Assembly (NCBI RefSeq): GCF_014595955.1
Contig: NZ_JABVCF010000006.1
Coordinates: forward strand, 62,001-126,000
DNA from: Pseudaminobacter soli (ex Zhang et al. 2022)
GTDB lineage: Bacteria; Pseudomonadota; Alphaproteobacteria; Rhizobiales; Rhizobiaceae
Length of the DNA: 64,000 bases
Direction of reading: 5' to 3'
Below the pieces are notes generated by a model. The model had not been told where the DNA came from. It made no database searches and saw nothing but the letters and a program-made list of their open reading frames with translations. The translations under genes and the position numbers were made by a program. Below are positions 53,720-62,039 of this stretch, one piece after another. Within the stretch, counting starts at the first letter, position 1. Each line of letters opens with the position of its first letter.

Positions 53720-54271
53720 CTACTCCAGATTGGTGTGGCGAGACCGCATCTCCGCTGCATCGACGGCGAGCCGCTCGCGAAGCTGCAGGATCAGGATCTC
53801 GAACAGCACATAGAGCGCGCCTTCGTAGAGGGATCCCATGGGCAGGACGGAGCTTGGTGCCGTCGTGTCGCGGGCCATCGTCTGAGCAGGCACAACGAGC
53901 TTCACGTCGGCAGCACGCGGCGCAGCACCATCCGGCTCCGCCGTGACGCAGAGGCTCTTCGCTCCTGCCGAGCGCGCGACACCGATCAACGCACTGACGG
54001 TGGAGAAATCGCCAGGGCCTGCGGACACGATCAGGAGGTCTCCGTCCCCGAGATGCGGCGTGGTCATGTCGCCGACCACATGCGCATCGAGTCCGAGATG
54101 AAAGAGACGCATCGCGAAACCCTTCATCTGAAGGCCCTCGCGCCCGACTCCGTAGAGGGCGATCCGCCGCGCCCCGGCCAGGACGTCGAGTGCCGCCGCA
54201 ACCTCGGCCTTGTCGACGGCGACGAGAACGTCGTGAAGCTCGTCCACCGCCTTGCGATAGATGTCGTCCAT
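53720..54271 (-). CDS. SIS-domain sugar-phosphate isomerase (6-phospho-3-hexuloisomerase-like)
   Basis: Small single-domain SIS protein, 183 residues. Family marks are ARRIALYGVGREGLQMKGFA, MRLFHLGLDAHVVGDMTTP, DGDLLIVSAGPGDFSTV and SLYEGALYVLFEILILQLRE. The size and C-terminal helix fit the HxlB branch, but there is no hexulose-phosphate synthase in the window. It lies between the kinase and SorC genes, so it probably isomerises the sugar phosphate made by this operon rather than taking part in formaldehyde fixation. Confidence 0.83.
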   Translation of the reverse strand: MDDIYRKAVDELHDVLVAVDKAEVAAALDVLAGARRIALYGVGREGLQMKGFAMRLFHLGLDAHVVGDMTTPHLGDGDLLIVSAGPGDFSTVSALIGVARSAGAKSLCVTAEPDGAAPRAADVKLVVPAQTMARDTTAPSSVLPMGSLYEGALYVLFEILILQLRERLAVDAAEMRSRHTNLE

Positions 54272-54292
54272 GCTCCCTCCGGACCGGCCGTG

Positions 54293-56056
54293 CTAAGCCA
54301 GCGCCCGTCTCAATGCCTCTGCCATGGCGCGCAACGTGAGATAGGTCGAGGCCGCACCCGGATCGATGTGCCCGAGGGACCTTTCGCCAAGCTTAGCGGA
54401 GCGCCCGCGGCGGGCAGCGATGTGAGCCGTCTTCTCCATGCCGTCCTTCGCACCGGTAGTTGCCGCCTCGATCACCTCTATGGACGAGGCTCCGCTCTGC
54501 GCGGCAGCCTTTGCGGCGACGGCGGCCGGGACCCAGGCGTCGACCATGGTCTTGTCGCCGGGCTCTGCACGGCCGCGGTCCTGGATGCCCTGCGAAGCGG
54601 CTGCGATCCAACTCGCCAGAGCGGCGGCATCGAGATTGAGCCGGTCCCCCACCGCCGTGCCGGCGCGCAGGAACGCCGTGGCGTAGAGCGGGCCCGACGA
54701 GGCGCCGACGGCATCCAGGAAAGCCTTCGCCATGCGCTTGCAGGTTACCTCGATGGTCTCCTCCTTCGGAGCCGCGTCAAGCGCCTTGCCGACCGCGATC
54801 CAGCCGATCTCCATCGTGACTCCGTGATCGCCGTCGCCGATGACGCCGTCCAACTCGGAAAGCCAGTCCTTCTCGGCGACGATGACGCTGCCGACATTGC
54901 GCATCATCTGGCGGAAGATCATCGGCGTGATCTCCCCGTCCGTCACGAGTTCCTTGCGGTCGGAAGCGACGCTCCCCTTCTCCGCGCTCGCGCCGGAACC
55001 CGCACTGGCCGGTGCCGAACGCAAGGAACCCGCGACAGCGACCTCGCCGACCGTCAGCGCGACGGAACGGCAGGGATGCTCGAGCAGGACACGCAATTCG
55101 TCGTCCAGCCGCAGCAGCGTGATCGAGGCGCCGGCCATCTCCAGCGAGGTGGCGTACTCCCCCACCCAGCTTCGCGCGATACGGATGCCCTGCTCGTCAA
55201 GGATCTGCCGGGTTCTGCGATGCAGCAGGTAGAGCTCCATCGACGACGTGGAGCCGAGGCCATTCACCAGCACGGCGACTTCGTCGCCTCGGCGCAGGCC
55301 GAGGTCGGCGATGATCGTCGCGACAAGCTGCTCCGCGAGGCTGTCCGCGCTTTCGAGCGGGCCGCGGCGGATGCCGGGCTCGCCATGCAGCCCCATGCCG
55401 ATCTCCATCTCGCCCGGCGGGATCTCGAAGTTAGGTTTACGCGTCTGCGGCAGGGAGCAGGCGGACAAAGCCACACCCATGGTGCGGGTCGAGGCATTGG
55501 CGTGACGCGCCAGCCGATCGACCTCGTCGAGCGGCAGCATACGGTCGGCCGCCGCGCCTGCGATCTTGAAGACGAAAAAGTCGCCGGCAATGCCACGCCG
55601 TTCATCCATGCGTTCCTTCGGCGCCGAGGCGACATCGTCGGTGACCGCCACGCTCTTCACCGGGCTGCCGGAAGCACTCAGTTCCTCCGCTGCCATATCG
55701 AAGTTCATGACATCGCCGGAATAGTTTCCGTAAAGGAAGATGATGCCGGCACCGCCATCGGCGGCACGCGCGGCATCGAGGATCTGCTCCGGCGATGGCG
55801 ACGCGAACACATTGCCGACCGCGGCCGCGTCGGCGAGGCCCCGCCCGACATAGCCCGCGAAGGCCGGCTCATGCCCGGAGCCGCCGCCGACCACAACACC
55901 GACCTTTCCAGGCCTCGGCCCGTCGACCGCGACGACCGCACGCCCGGTCGCGCCCGATACCCGCAGCAGATCGGGGTGAGCGCCGATCATCCCCTCGATC
56001 ATCTCGGGAATGATGTTCTCCGGCGCGTTCATAATTTTCTTGGTCTTGGCAGTCAC
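54293..56056 (-). CDS. Fused DhaK-DhaL dihydroxyacetone-type kinase (possible tetrulose kinase)
   Basis: ATP-dependent ketose kinase, 587 residues. The DhaK part has GVVVGGGSGHEPAFAGYVG, FLYGNYSGDVMNFDMA and the substrate-linking histidine in IGMGLHGEPGIRR. The DhaL part (about 375-587) has the ATP/Mg loop LDGVIGDGDHGVTMEIG, GASSGPLYATAFL and PGAASTYLTLRAMAEALRRA. Fused proteins of this type act on dihydroxyacetone but also on erythruloses (LerK/DerK). Translation likely starts at GTG 56056, after GAGGGATTACCCG. Its neighbours (a sugar importer, a TIM-barrel isomerase and a SIS isomerase) argue for a tetrulose or similar rather than dihydroxyacetone alone. Confidence 0.87.
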   Translation of the reverse strand: MTAKTKKIMNAPENIIPEMIEGMIGAHPDLLRVSGATGRAVVAVDGPRPGKVGVVVGGGSGHEPAFAGYVGRGLADAAAVGNVFASPSPEQILDAARAADGGAGIIFLYGNYSGDVMNFDMAAEELSASGSPVKSVAVTDDVASAPKERMDERRGIAGDFFVFKIAGAAADRMLPLDEVDRLARHANASTRTMGVALSACSLPQTRKPNFEIPPGEMEIGMGLHGEPGIRRGPLESADSLAEQLVATIIADLGLRRGDEVAVLVNGLGSTSSMELYLLHRRTRQILDEQGIRIARSWVGEYATSLEMAGASITLLRLDDELRVLLEHPCRSVALTVGEVAVAGSLRSAPASAGSGASAEKGSVASDRKELVTDGEITPMIFRQMMRNVGSVIVAEKDWLSELDGVIGDGDHGVTMEIGWIAVGKALDAAPKEETIEVTCKRMAKAFLDAVGASSGPLYATAFLRAGTAVGDRLNLDAAALASWIAAASQGIQDRGRAEPGDKTMVDAWVPAAVAAKAAAQSGASSIEVIEAATTGAKDGMEKTAHIAARRGRSAKLGERSLGHIDPGAASTYLTLRAMAEALRRALA

Positions 56057-56093
56057 CGGGTAATCCCTCACGAAGTAAGTTGGTCGAGACGGC

Positions 56094-56978
56094 TCAGGCG
56101 GCTTGCCGAAGAAGGGCAACCGAGGCCTTCATGTCAGCAAGGACATGCTCGTCCGTTTCCTCGAACGGATAGATGATTTCCATGAAGTAGGTCTGGTCGG
56201 CGAGCTTGTGCCGCTTCCAGAACTCGGCAAGCCGCTCCGGCGTGATGATGCCATCGCGGGTGAAGTTCCAGTGCCGGTCCAGAAGTCCATCGGACTGCTG
56301 GATATGGAAGGCACCGATGTACTCGCCGCAGGTCTTCATCCAGTAGTCCATGTCGGCCTGCTCGCCGAACAGCGGCGTGAACAGCGCGTGCCCCCAGTCG
56401 ACCATGAGCCTCACCGGGATCGCGGTCTGTGCGTTCAGGTCCTTCATCAGGCGTAGCGCGTCGGTCGCCGAAGACGGAAACTCGGTCGCCAGCGGCACCG
56501 GCTCGACATAGAGCGTCTCCAGCCCCTTCTCCTTGGCGTATCTGGAGATGTCGACGTAAGTCTCGACCGCTTCCTTGTAGATCGCCTCGCGGCGGCTCGG
56601 GTCGAGAGCGTCGGCCGACGAGAAAGAACCGAACGGCATGCCGGCGGCGCGCACCTCCATCTCGGACGTCATGTCGATCGCGCGCTTGAGGTGCTCCTTG
56701 CCGAGCGCCCGCAGTTCCGGCGTCGGACCCAGCAGATGGTTGTAGGTGTACGACGCGAGCCCACCGAATGTGCTCTCGATAGTGATCCCGGCGCGTCGAA
56801 ATGCAGCGGCGTATTCCCGCGCGATCGGGTCGCGCTTCTCGGCCGGCCACCACGGGTCGACGAGGTCCCAGGTGAACTGCACGATATCCAAGCCGAGTTC
56901 GTCCTTGACGATATGGGCCATGGCATCGCCGCCGAGCCAACGCTTGATGGCGAAGGACAGGTTCAATCCAAGCTTCAT
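56094..56978 (-). CDS. TIM-barrel sugar isomerase/epimerase (xylose isomerase-like, AP endonuclease family 2)
   Basis: Protein of 294 residues starting MKLGLNLSFAIKRWLGGDA. Metal-site candidates are the glutamate in LYVEPVPLATEF, the aspartate and histidine in VRLMVDWGHALFTPLF, the histidine in IGAFHIQQSDGLLDRHW, and the glutamate in YFMEIIYPFEETDE. These fit the divalent-metal TIM-barrel isomerase fold. Related proteins convert or epimerise keto sugars and sugar phosphates, for example the L-erythrulose-1-phosphate isomerase of mycobacterial tetritol pathways. The start follows CGGAGAGAAGA; a longer frame upstream only overlaps the permease gene. Confidence 0.82.
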   Translation of the reverse strand: MKLGLNLSFAIKRWLGGDAMAHIVKDELGLDIVQFTWDLVDPWWPAEKRDPIAREYAAAFRRAGITIESTFGGLASYTYNHLLGPTPELRALGKEHLKRAIDMTSEMEVRAAGMPFGSFSSADALDPSRREAIYKEAVETYVDISRYAKEKGLETLYVEPVPLATEFPSSATDALRLMKDLNAQTAIPVRLMVDWGHALFTPLFGEQADMDYWMKTCGEYIGAFHIQQSDGLLDRHWNFTRDGIITPERLAEFWKRHKLADQTYFMEIIYPFEETDEHVLADMKASVALLRQAA

Positions 56979-57013
56979 TCTTCTCTCCGGGGAAACGCCT
57001 ATGGAGACCGTGC

Positions 57014-57979
57014 TCAGGCCGTGTCGGCCCTGAGATAGCGGCGCGAGATCGCATCGAAGGAGATCGCAAGCACGACGATGACGCCGCTGACGATGCCCTG
57101 CCAATAGGGCGAGACGCCGAACAGGACGATGATGTTCTCGATGATGCCGATGATCGCCGCGCCGAAGATGGCGCCGAGCGGCGTGCCGACTCCGCCCGTG
57201 GTGGTGACGCCGCCAATGACGGACGCAGCGATCGGCGCCAGCACCCAGGTCTCGCCGATCGATGGCTGCGCAGTGCCGAGCCTGGCCACCATCAACACGC
57301 CAGCGAGCGCCGACATGACGCCAGCGAAGACGAACACCAGCGTACGGATACCGTCGACCTTGATGCCGAGCATGCGGGCGGCCGCGGCATTGTTGCCGAT
57401 GGCGTACATGTAGCGGCCGAATGGCGTTTTCAGTGTCAGGTAGGACACCAGCACCAGCACCACGAGCATGATGATGAACGGCATCGGAACGCCGAAAAGG
57501 TCGCCGCGGCCCAGGAACTGGATCTCCTTCGGGATATTGGTGATGGCGACCCCGCGAGTAAGCACCAGGTTGGCGCCGCCGAATATCCCGGCCGTGCCGA
57601 TCGTCAGCACCAGGGAATGCAGACGCAGCAGCGAGACCAGCCCACCGTTGAGCAGGCCGCAGGCCGCACCGAGCATCAGCGCCAACAGCATTCCCAGCCA
57701 CGGGTTGAGGCCGAAATTGACCATCAGAATGCCAGCCACAACCCCGCACAGGCCGCCGATCATGCCGAGCGACAGGTCGATCTCGCCCAGGATCATCAGC
57801 GAGGCCTGGCCGATGGTGACCAGTCCAACGAATGCCAGGGCGCGCGCCACGACGGAAAGATTGTAGCTGGACAGGAAGTAGGGCGACAGCAGCGACGACA
57901 CGGCGAAGATGACGAGCAGGACGACGAAGACGCCCGCCACCGGGTTGACGACGAGCGCCTTGAATGGATTAAGCCGCAT
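57014..57979 (-). CDS. Sugar ABC transporter permease (RbsC-like)
   Basis: Inner-membrane permease of 321 residues with eight to ten hydrophobic segments. Family blocks are GQASLMILGEIDLSLGMIGG, GTAGIFGGANLVLTRGVAI, YMYAIGNNAAAARMLGIKVD and VIGGVTTTGGVGTPLGAIFG. The start at 57979 overlaps the end of the ATPase gene by 11 bases; an upstream frame to 58042 lies within that gene. It pairs with the double ATPase and the binding protein upstream. Confidence 0.9.
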   Translation of the reverse strand: MRLNPFKALVVNPVAGVFVVLLVIFAVSSLLSPYFLSSYNLSVVARALAFVGLVTIGQASLMILGEIDLSLGMIGGLCGVVAGILMVNFGLNPWLGMLLALMLGAACGLLNGGLVSLLRLHSLVLTIGTAGIFGGANLVLTRGVAITNIPKEIQFLGRGDLFGVPMPFIIMLVVLVLVSYLTLKTPFGRYMYAIGNNAAAARMLGIKVDGIRTLVFVFAGVMSALAGVLMVARLGTAQPSIGETWVLAPIAASVIGGVTTTGGVGTPLGAIFGAAIIGIIENIIVLFGVSPYWQGIVSGVIVVLAISFDAISRRYLRADTA

Positions 57980-59477
57980 TGGACGTGCTCTCCTTGCCAA
58001 ACATGGCGCCGACGATCGTTTCGGTGCTGGTGCTGACCGCATCGAAGGAGCCGGTCACCTTGCCGGAATGCATGGTGATGATGCGCGTTGCGCACCTAAG
58101 CAACTCGTCCATCTCAGAGGAGACGAGGATAATGCCGACACCCTGCTCGGCGAGACTCTTCATGATCCGGTAGATCTCCGCCTTGGTACGCACGTCGATG
58201 CCCTTGGTCGGCTCGTCGAAGATCAGAACGCGCGGACGACGCGCCATCGCGCGGCCGATCAAAGCCTTCTGCTGGTTGCCGCCGGACAGATAGACGATCT
58301 GCTTGTTCATGTTCGGCGTCTTGATGTCGTACGCCCTGATGATCTCGCTGACCTGCGCGCGTTCTTTCTGGGCCGAGATGCCGAATGCCGAGGTGGTCTG
58401 CTCGTAGATCGACATGCCGATGTTGTCGCGCACCGACATGAGCGGAAAAATTCCATGATGTTTCCGCTCTTCGGACAGATACATCATGCCGTTGCGGATC
58501 GATGCCGTCGTGTCGCCGAGCTTCCACGGCGCGCCTTCCAGTTCGACCGTTCCCGTTTTGGCTTTCAGGTAGCCGAAAATCGTCTGCATCACTTCCGAGC
58601 GGCCGGCGCCGACTAGCCCCGCGAATCCGAGAATCTCGCCCCGCTTCAGGTCGAAATCGATGTTGCTGAAGTGGGCCCCCGAAAGTCCGCGCACCTTGAG
58701 CATCGGTTCGCCGGCGCCGGGAGGGGCGACCTCCGGCCGGAAGGTGTCGCCGAGATGAATCGCCTCGCCGGACATCGCCCTGATGAGGCCGTCGGCGTCG
58801 GTGTCGGCAAGGCGGCCTGCCTCCACCTTCTTGCCGTTGCGCAGGACCGTGTAGTCGTCCCCGATCTCGAACACCTCGTCCATCTTGTGCGAGATGAAGA
58901 TGATCGCGTGGTCGCGGTCGCGAAACCCCGAGATGACGCGAAACACGCGGTCGACTTCGGTGCGCGTCAGCGCCGAGGTCGGCTCATCGAGGATCAGCAC
59001 CTTCATGTCCCGGTTCGTCGACGCGCGCGCGATCTGAAGCAGTTGCTGGTCGGAAACCGAAATGTGGCGCACCAGGTCCCCTGGCGATGCGGCTATGCCG
59101 AACCGATCCAGGATTTCCGTCGCCTCCCTCTCGAGTCGGCGCCGATCGAAATAGCTTCCGCCATGCCCCGAGCGATCGAAGGGAATAAACAGATTCTCCG
59201 CGACAGACATGTGCGGGAACAGCGTCAGTTCCTGCGGCACATAGGCGATGTTGCGGAACAGGCTCGGGTCCTCGGCCGGATCCCTGCCATTGATAAGGAC
59301 TCTTCCGCGCGACGGGCTGTAGGCGCCCGTCAGGAGCTTGACCAGGGTCGACTTTCCGGCGCCGTTCTCGCCGGCGAAGACATGAACGCGGCCGAGTTCG
59401 ACCGAGATGTCGACATCGTTCAGTGCGGTAACGCCGGGAAAGTCCCGACCAAGTCCCTTGGTCTCGAGATAGGCCAC
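57969..59477 (-). CDS. Sugar ABC transporter ATP-binding protein with two domains (RbsA-like)
   Basis: About 502 residues. The first domain has Walker A in FAGENGAGKSTLVKLLTGAY and Walker B in MKVLILDEPTSALTRTEVD. The second has the degenerate loop GFAGLVGAGRSEVMQTIFGY, the signature YLSGGNQQKALIGRAMARRP and LIFDEPTKGIDVRTK. The start is uncertain: GTG 59477 puts the protein at VAYLETKGLGRDFPG, the usual RbsA beginning, but has only a weak ribosome binding site; GTG 59561 is the upstream alternative. It lies between the binding protein and the permease gene. Confidence 0.9.
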   Translation of the reverse strand: MAYLETKGLGRDFPGVTALNDVDISVELGRVHVFAGENGAGKSTLVKLLTGAYSPSRGRVLINGRDPAEDPSLFRNIAYVPQELTLFPHMSVAENLFIPFDRSGHGGSYFDRRRLEREATEILDRFGIAASPGDLVRHISVSDQQLLQIARASTNRDMKVLILDEPTSALTRTEVDRVFRVISGFRDRDHAIIFISHKMDEVFEIGDDYTVLRNGKKVEAGRLADTDADGLIRAMSGEAIHLGDTFRPEVAPPGAGEPMLKVRGLSGAHFSNIDFDLKRGEILGFAGLVGAGRSEVMQTIFGYLKAKTGTVELEGAPWKLGDTTASIRNGMMYLSEERKHHGIFPLMSVRDNIGMSIYEQTTSAFGISAQKERAQVSEIIRAYDIKTPNMNKQIVYLSGGNQQKALIGRAMARRPRVLIFDEPTKGIDVRTKAEIYRIMKSLAEQGVGIILVSSEMDELLRCATRIITMHSGKVTGSFDAVSTSTETIVGAMFGKESTSNAA

Positions 59478-59610
59478 TGTTGTAGTGTATCCAGGAGTTG
59501 TGGGCTCGTCCGGTCGCCGCCGAACGCAGCCGCCGTCATACTGCCCCTTTTCGGGCGACACGACCCGATAGAGTGGCGGGGCCGCGTCGGCCGCGGCCTC
59601 GCCTGCGATC

Positions 59611-60558
59611 CTACTTGACGCTGTCCTTCGTCAGGACGGCGATGCCGGTGTCGATGTATTTCGGCGTGTCGGCGCCGGTCGCCTTCTGCCACATCGTCAG
59701 CACGGACCAGTAGCCCTGCATTTCCGGCTTGGTCGAGGAGGAGCTGTCGGCGACGCCGTCCTTGATCAGTTGGATCATCTCCGGCAGGTCGTCGAGGCCG
59801 ACGAGTTGGACCTGCCCGACCTTGCCGGCCTCCTTGATCGCCTGACCGATACCGATCGGGCCGGCAGCGTCGCTAGCGACCCAACCCTTGAGGTTCGGAT
59901 TGGCCTGCATGATCGCGGCAGCCTGCTTCTGCGCCGTCTCGATGTCGTCATTGTCGATGCCGGTCGCAACGACCTTGATGTTCGGATGCTCGGCAAACAG
60001 CTTCTGGTGGCACTCGGCGCGGATGGCGTGGTTTGGAGCGGTCGGCACGCCCATCATGATGGCGACCTCGCCACCTTCATCGCCGAGCAACTCGACGAGT
60101 CGACGCGATGCGATCTTCGCCTGCTCGCAGAAATCGTTGCCGATGCTGGTCAACTCCATGCCTTCCGGCGGGACGGAGTCGAAGATGGTGACCGGGATCT
60201 GCTGGCCGACTGCCTCCTCCAGCGGAGCGCGGTTGCCGCTCGGGTCGAGCAGGTCGATCGCGATGCCATCCGGCCGTGTCGCGATCGAGCTTTCGAGGAT
60301 TTGGTTCTGCTGTACGACGTCAGCCTGCTGCGGCGCGCTGTACTCGATCGTGACCTTGGAGCCTGTCTGCGCCTCGATCGCCTGGGCGGCAGCCTTGGCG
60401 CCGTTGTTCACCTTGTCGAACCACGGATGCACGACCTTCGGGATGATGACAAAGCGATAGCTGTCTTTCTTGATCGTGCCCGGCGCCGCGTCCTGCGCGA
60501 ATGCCGCCGTCGAGGCGAGTAGTAGGCCGGCCACAGCCACCCGGAACAAGGTCTTCAT
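59611..60558 (-). CDS. Sugar ABC transporter substrate-binding protein (RbsB-like)
   Basis: Periplasmic receptor of 315 residues. The signal peptide KTLFRVAVAGLLLASTAAFA precedes YRFVIIPKVVHPWFDKVNNG, IAIDLLDPSGNRAPLEEAVG, VTIFDSVPPEGMELTSIGND and GWVASDAAGPIGIGQAIKEA. The start follows GGGAGGACCT. First gene of the operon that carries the ATPase, permease, TIM-barrel isomerase, kinase, SIS isomerase and SorC regulator. Confidence 0.92.
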   Translation of the reverse strand: MKTLFRVAVAGLLLASTAAFAQDAAPGTIKKDSYRFVIIPKVVHPWFDKVNNGAKAAAQAIEAQTGSKVTIEYSAPQQADVVQQNQILESSIATRPDGIAIDLLDPSGNRAPLEEAVGQQIPVTIFDSVPPEGMELTSIGNDFCEQAKIASRRLVELLGDEGGEVAIMMGVPTAPNHAIRAECHQKLFAEHPNIKVVATGIDNDDIETAQKQAAAIMQANPNLKGWVASDAAGPIGIGQAIKEAGKVGQVQLVGLDDLPEMIQLIKDGVADSSSSTKPEMQGYWSVLTMWQKATGADTPKYIDTGIAVLTKDSVK

Positions 60559-60902
60559 AGGTCCTCCCAACATCGGGTTCGAGCTTCCATATGGCGGCGC
60601 CGGCCGATCTCCTCTCGGTCTAGCAACGCCGCTCAGCCCAACCGGTACATATGTATTTTGAGATTTACAAGAGGCTCAGGCCCGAGCTGCTACTTTGTGA
60701 CACGAGGCCGCGCGATCTTCTGCCCTTGCCTCGTGCATCGTTGGAGAGGCTTGGATTTCAGGCTCGCCGAGGCCGAGCCATCACCAAGGAAAACGACACC
60801 ACGTCAGATCCGACGCCCTACCGAATTGCTGACTTCGGTTGCGCCGGTATAATGTTTTTCTATGGGAGCGGCGCAAAGGGCGCTCCGATGGAGGAGCATG
60901 CG
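60559..60902. promoter_or_regulatory. Divergent promoter region of the sugar operon and a LysR gene
   Basis: About 344 bases between the binding-protein gene (minus) and the LysR gene (plus). It contains the perfect palindrome TACATATGTA at 60646-60655, 88 bases upstream of the binding-protein start, followed by TTTTGAGATTT. This is a plausible regulator site or promoter core for the SorC-controlled operon. No convincing gene lies inside. Confidence 0.5.
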
Positions 60903-61862
60903 GTGGAGTCGCGGCAACTGCGATATTTCGCACAGGTCGTAGAGAGTGGCTCGTTCTCGAAGGCTGCGCTCGTCCTCCGTGTCGCCCAGCCGGCGCTCAG
61001 CCACCATGTCCGCCAGATGGAGCAGGAACTTGGCGTACCGCTGCTGTTCCGAGGTCCGCACGGCGTCCAGCCGACCGATGCCGGCAACCGACTTATGTTG
61101 CATGCCCGGCGGGTTCTGGCCGAGTTCGCCGAAATACCCGACAGCGTCAGGGGATTGCGCGCCCTGCCGCGCGGCGACGTCCGCTTCGGCCTTCCCGGAA
61201 CCGTCAGCGAGATCCTCGCCGTACCGCTGATCGAGGCTGCCAAGGCGAAGTACCCGGATGTCCGCATCAGGGTGGTCGAGGCGATGAGCGGGTATATTTT
61301 GGACTGGCTGCGCAAGGGCGACATCGATCTTGCAATGATCTACTCGACCTCCGACCCTAGGGGGCTCGCCTACCATCTGGGCCTGTCGGAGGAGATCTGT
61401 CTGTTCGCCAGCGCTGACCTGGACGGCCGGCTGGCAACGGATCCGGGCGCCGTACGCTTCGCCGACATCGCCGATCTGCCAATGATCGTGCCCGGGCCAG
61501 GCCATGGCCTGCGCGAACTGATCGATTCCAGTGCAGCAGGTTCCGGGTTCGCCATCAGGCCGGCGATCGAGATCGATTCCTACAACCAGATCAAGAAGCT
61601 GGTCGAGCGCGGCATCGGCTACGGTATCCTTCCGCGAATGGCGATCGACCGCGAGGTTTCGGAGAACCGTTTCGTTGCCTGGCGTTTTGTCGAACCGCCT
61701 TTGACGCGCAAGGTCCACCTCGCCTACTCCACCGAACGCCCGCTGAATGCCGCACCGCGCGCCGTCGCCCAGCTCAGTTGGGAGATCCTCCGCCTGCTGG
61801 TCCGCGACAAGGTCTGGACTGCCAGACTCCCGGAGGGGCAGGCCGGTCTGGACCTGTTCTAG
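60903..61862 (+). CDS. LysR-family regulator (CbbR/NAC-like N-terminus)
   Basis: Transcription factor of 319 residues. The winged helix is in ESRQLRYFAQVVESGSFSKA and LRVAQPALSHHVRQMEQELG, followed by LLFRGPHGVQPTDAGNRLM. The effector domain has VRFGLPGTVSEILAVPLIEA and IDLAMIYSTSDPRGLAYHLG. The start is most likely GTG 60903, six bases after GGAGGAG, giving the typical MESRQLRYF opening; longer frames exist up to 60651. It is followed on the same strand by a CoA-transferase and a PrpD-type gene, its probable targets. Confidence 0.88.
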   Translation: MESRQLRYFAQVVESGSFSKAALVLRVAQPALSHHVRQMEQELGVPLLFRGPHGVQPTDAGNRLMLHARRVLAEFAEIPDSVRGLRALPRGDVRFGLPGTVSEILAVPLIEAAKAKYPDVRIRVVEAMSGYILDWLRKGDIDLAMIYSTSDPRGLAYHLGLSEEICLFASADLDGRLATDPGAVRFADIADLPMIVPGPGHGLRELIDSSAAGSGFAIRPAIEIDSYNQIKKLVERGIGYGILPRMAIDREVSENRFVAWRFVEPPLTRKVHLAYSTERPLNAAPRAVAQLSWEILRLLVRDKVWTARLPEGQAGLDLF

Positions 61863-62039
61863 GCGTTTCTTGCCTCGGCTATTACACCCCGCGCACTTCC
61901 TGCCGCGCCGTCGATCGTCCCGCGGCGGACAGCCTGCGAGCTACAACACGACGCTATAGCCGCAATCCAGAAACGCTATTTGACCGCGCAAGGACACCGG
62001 TGTGTTGTGGCCAGCGAAAGATCGAAACAGGAGGATGCC

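Noticed and set aside
53735-56176. 813-residue plus-strand frame opposite the SIS and kinase genes
   Set aside because: It spans several real genes on the other strand and has shadow composition without a start context or domain.
56979-57749. Minus-strand frame extending the TIM-barrel isomerase to 551 residues
   Set aside because: It overlaps the permease gene in another frame and has shadow composition; ATG 56978 has a good ribosome binding site.
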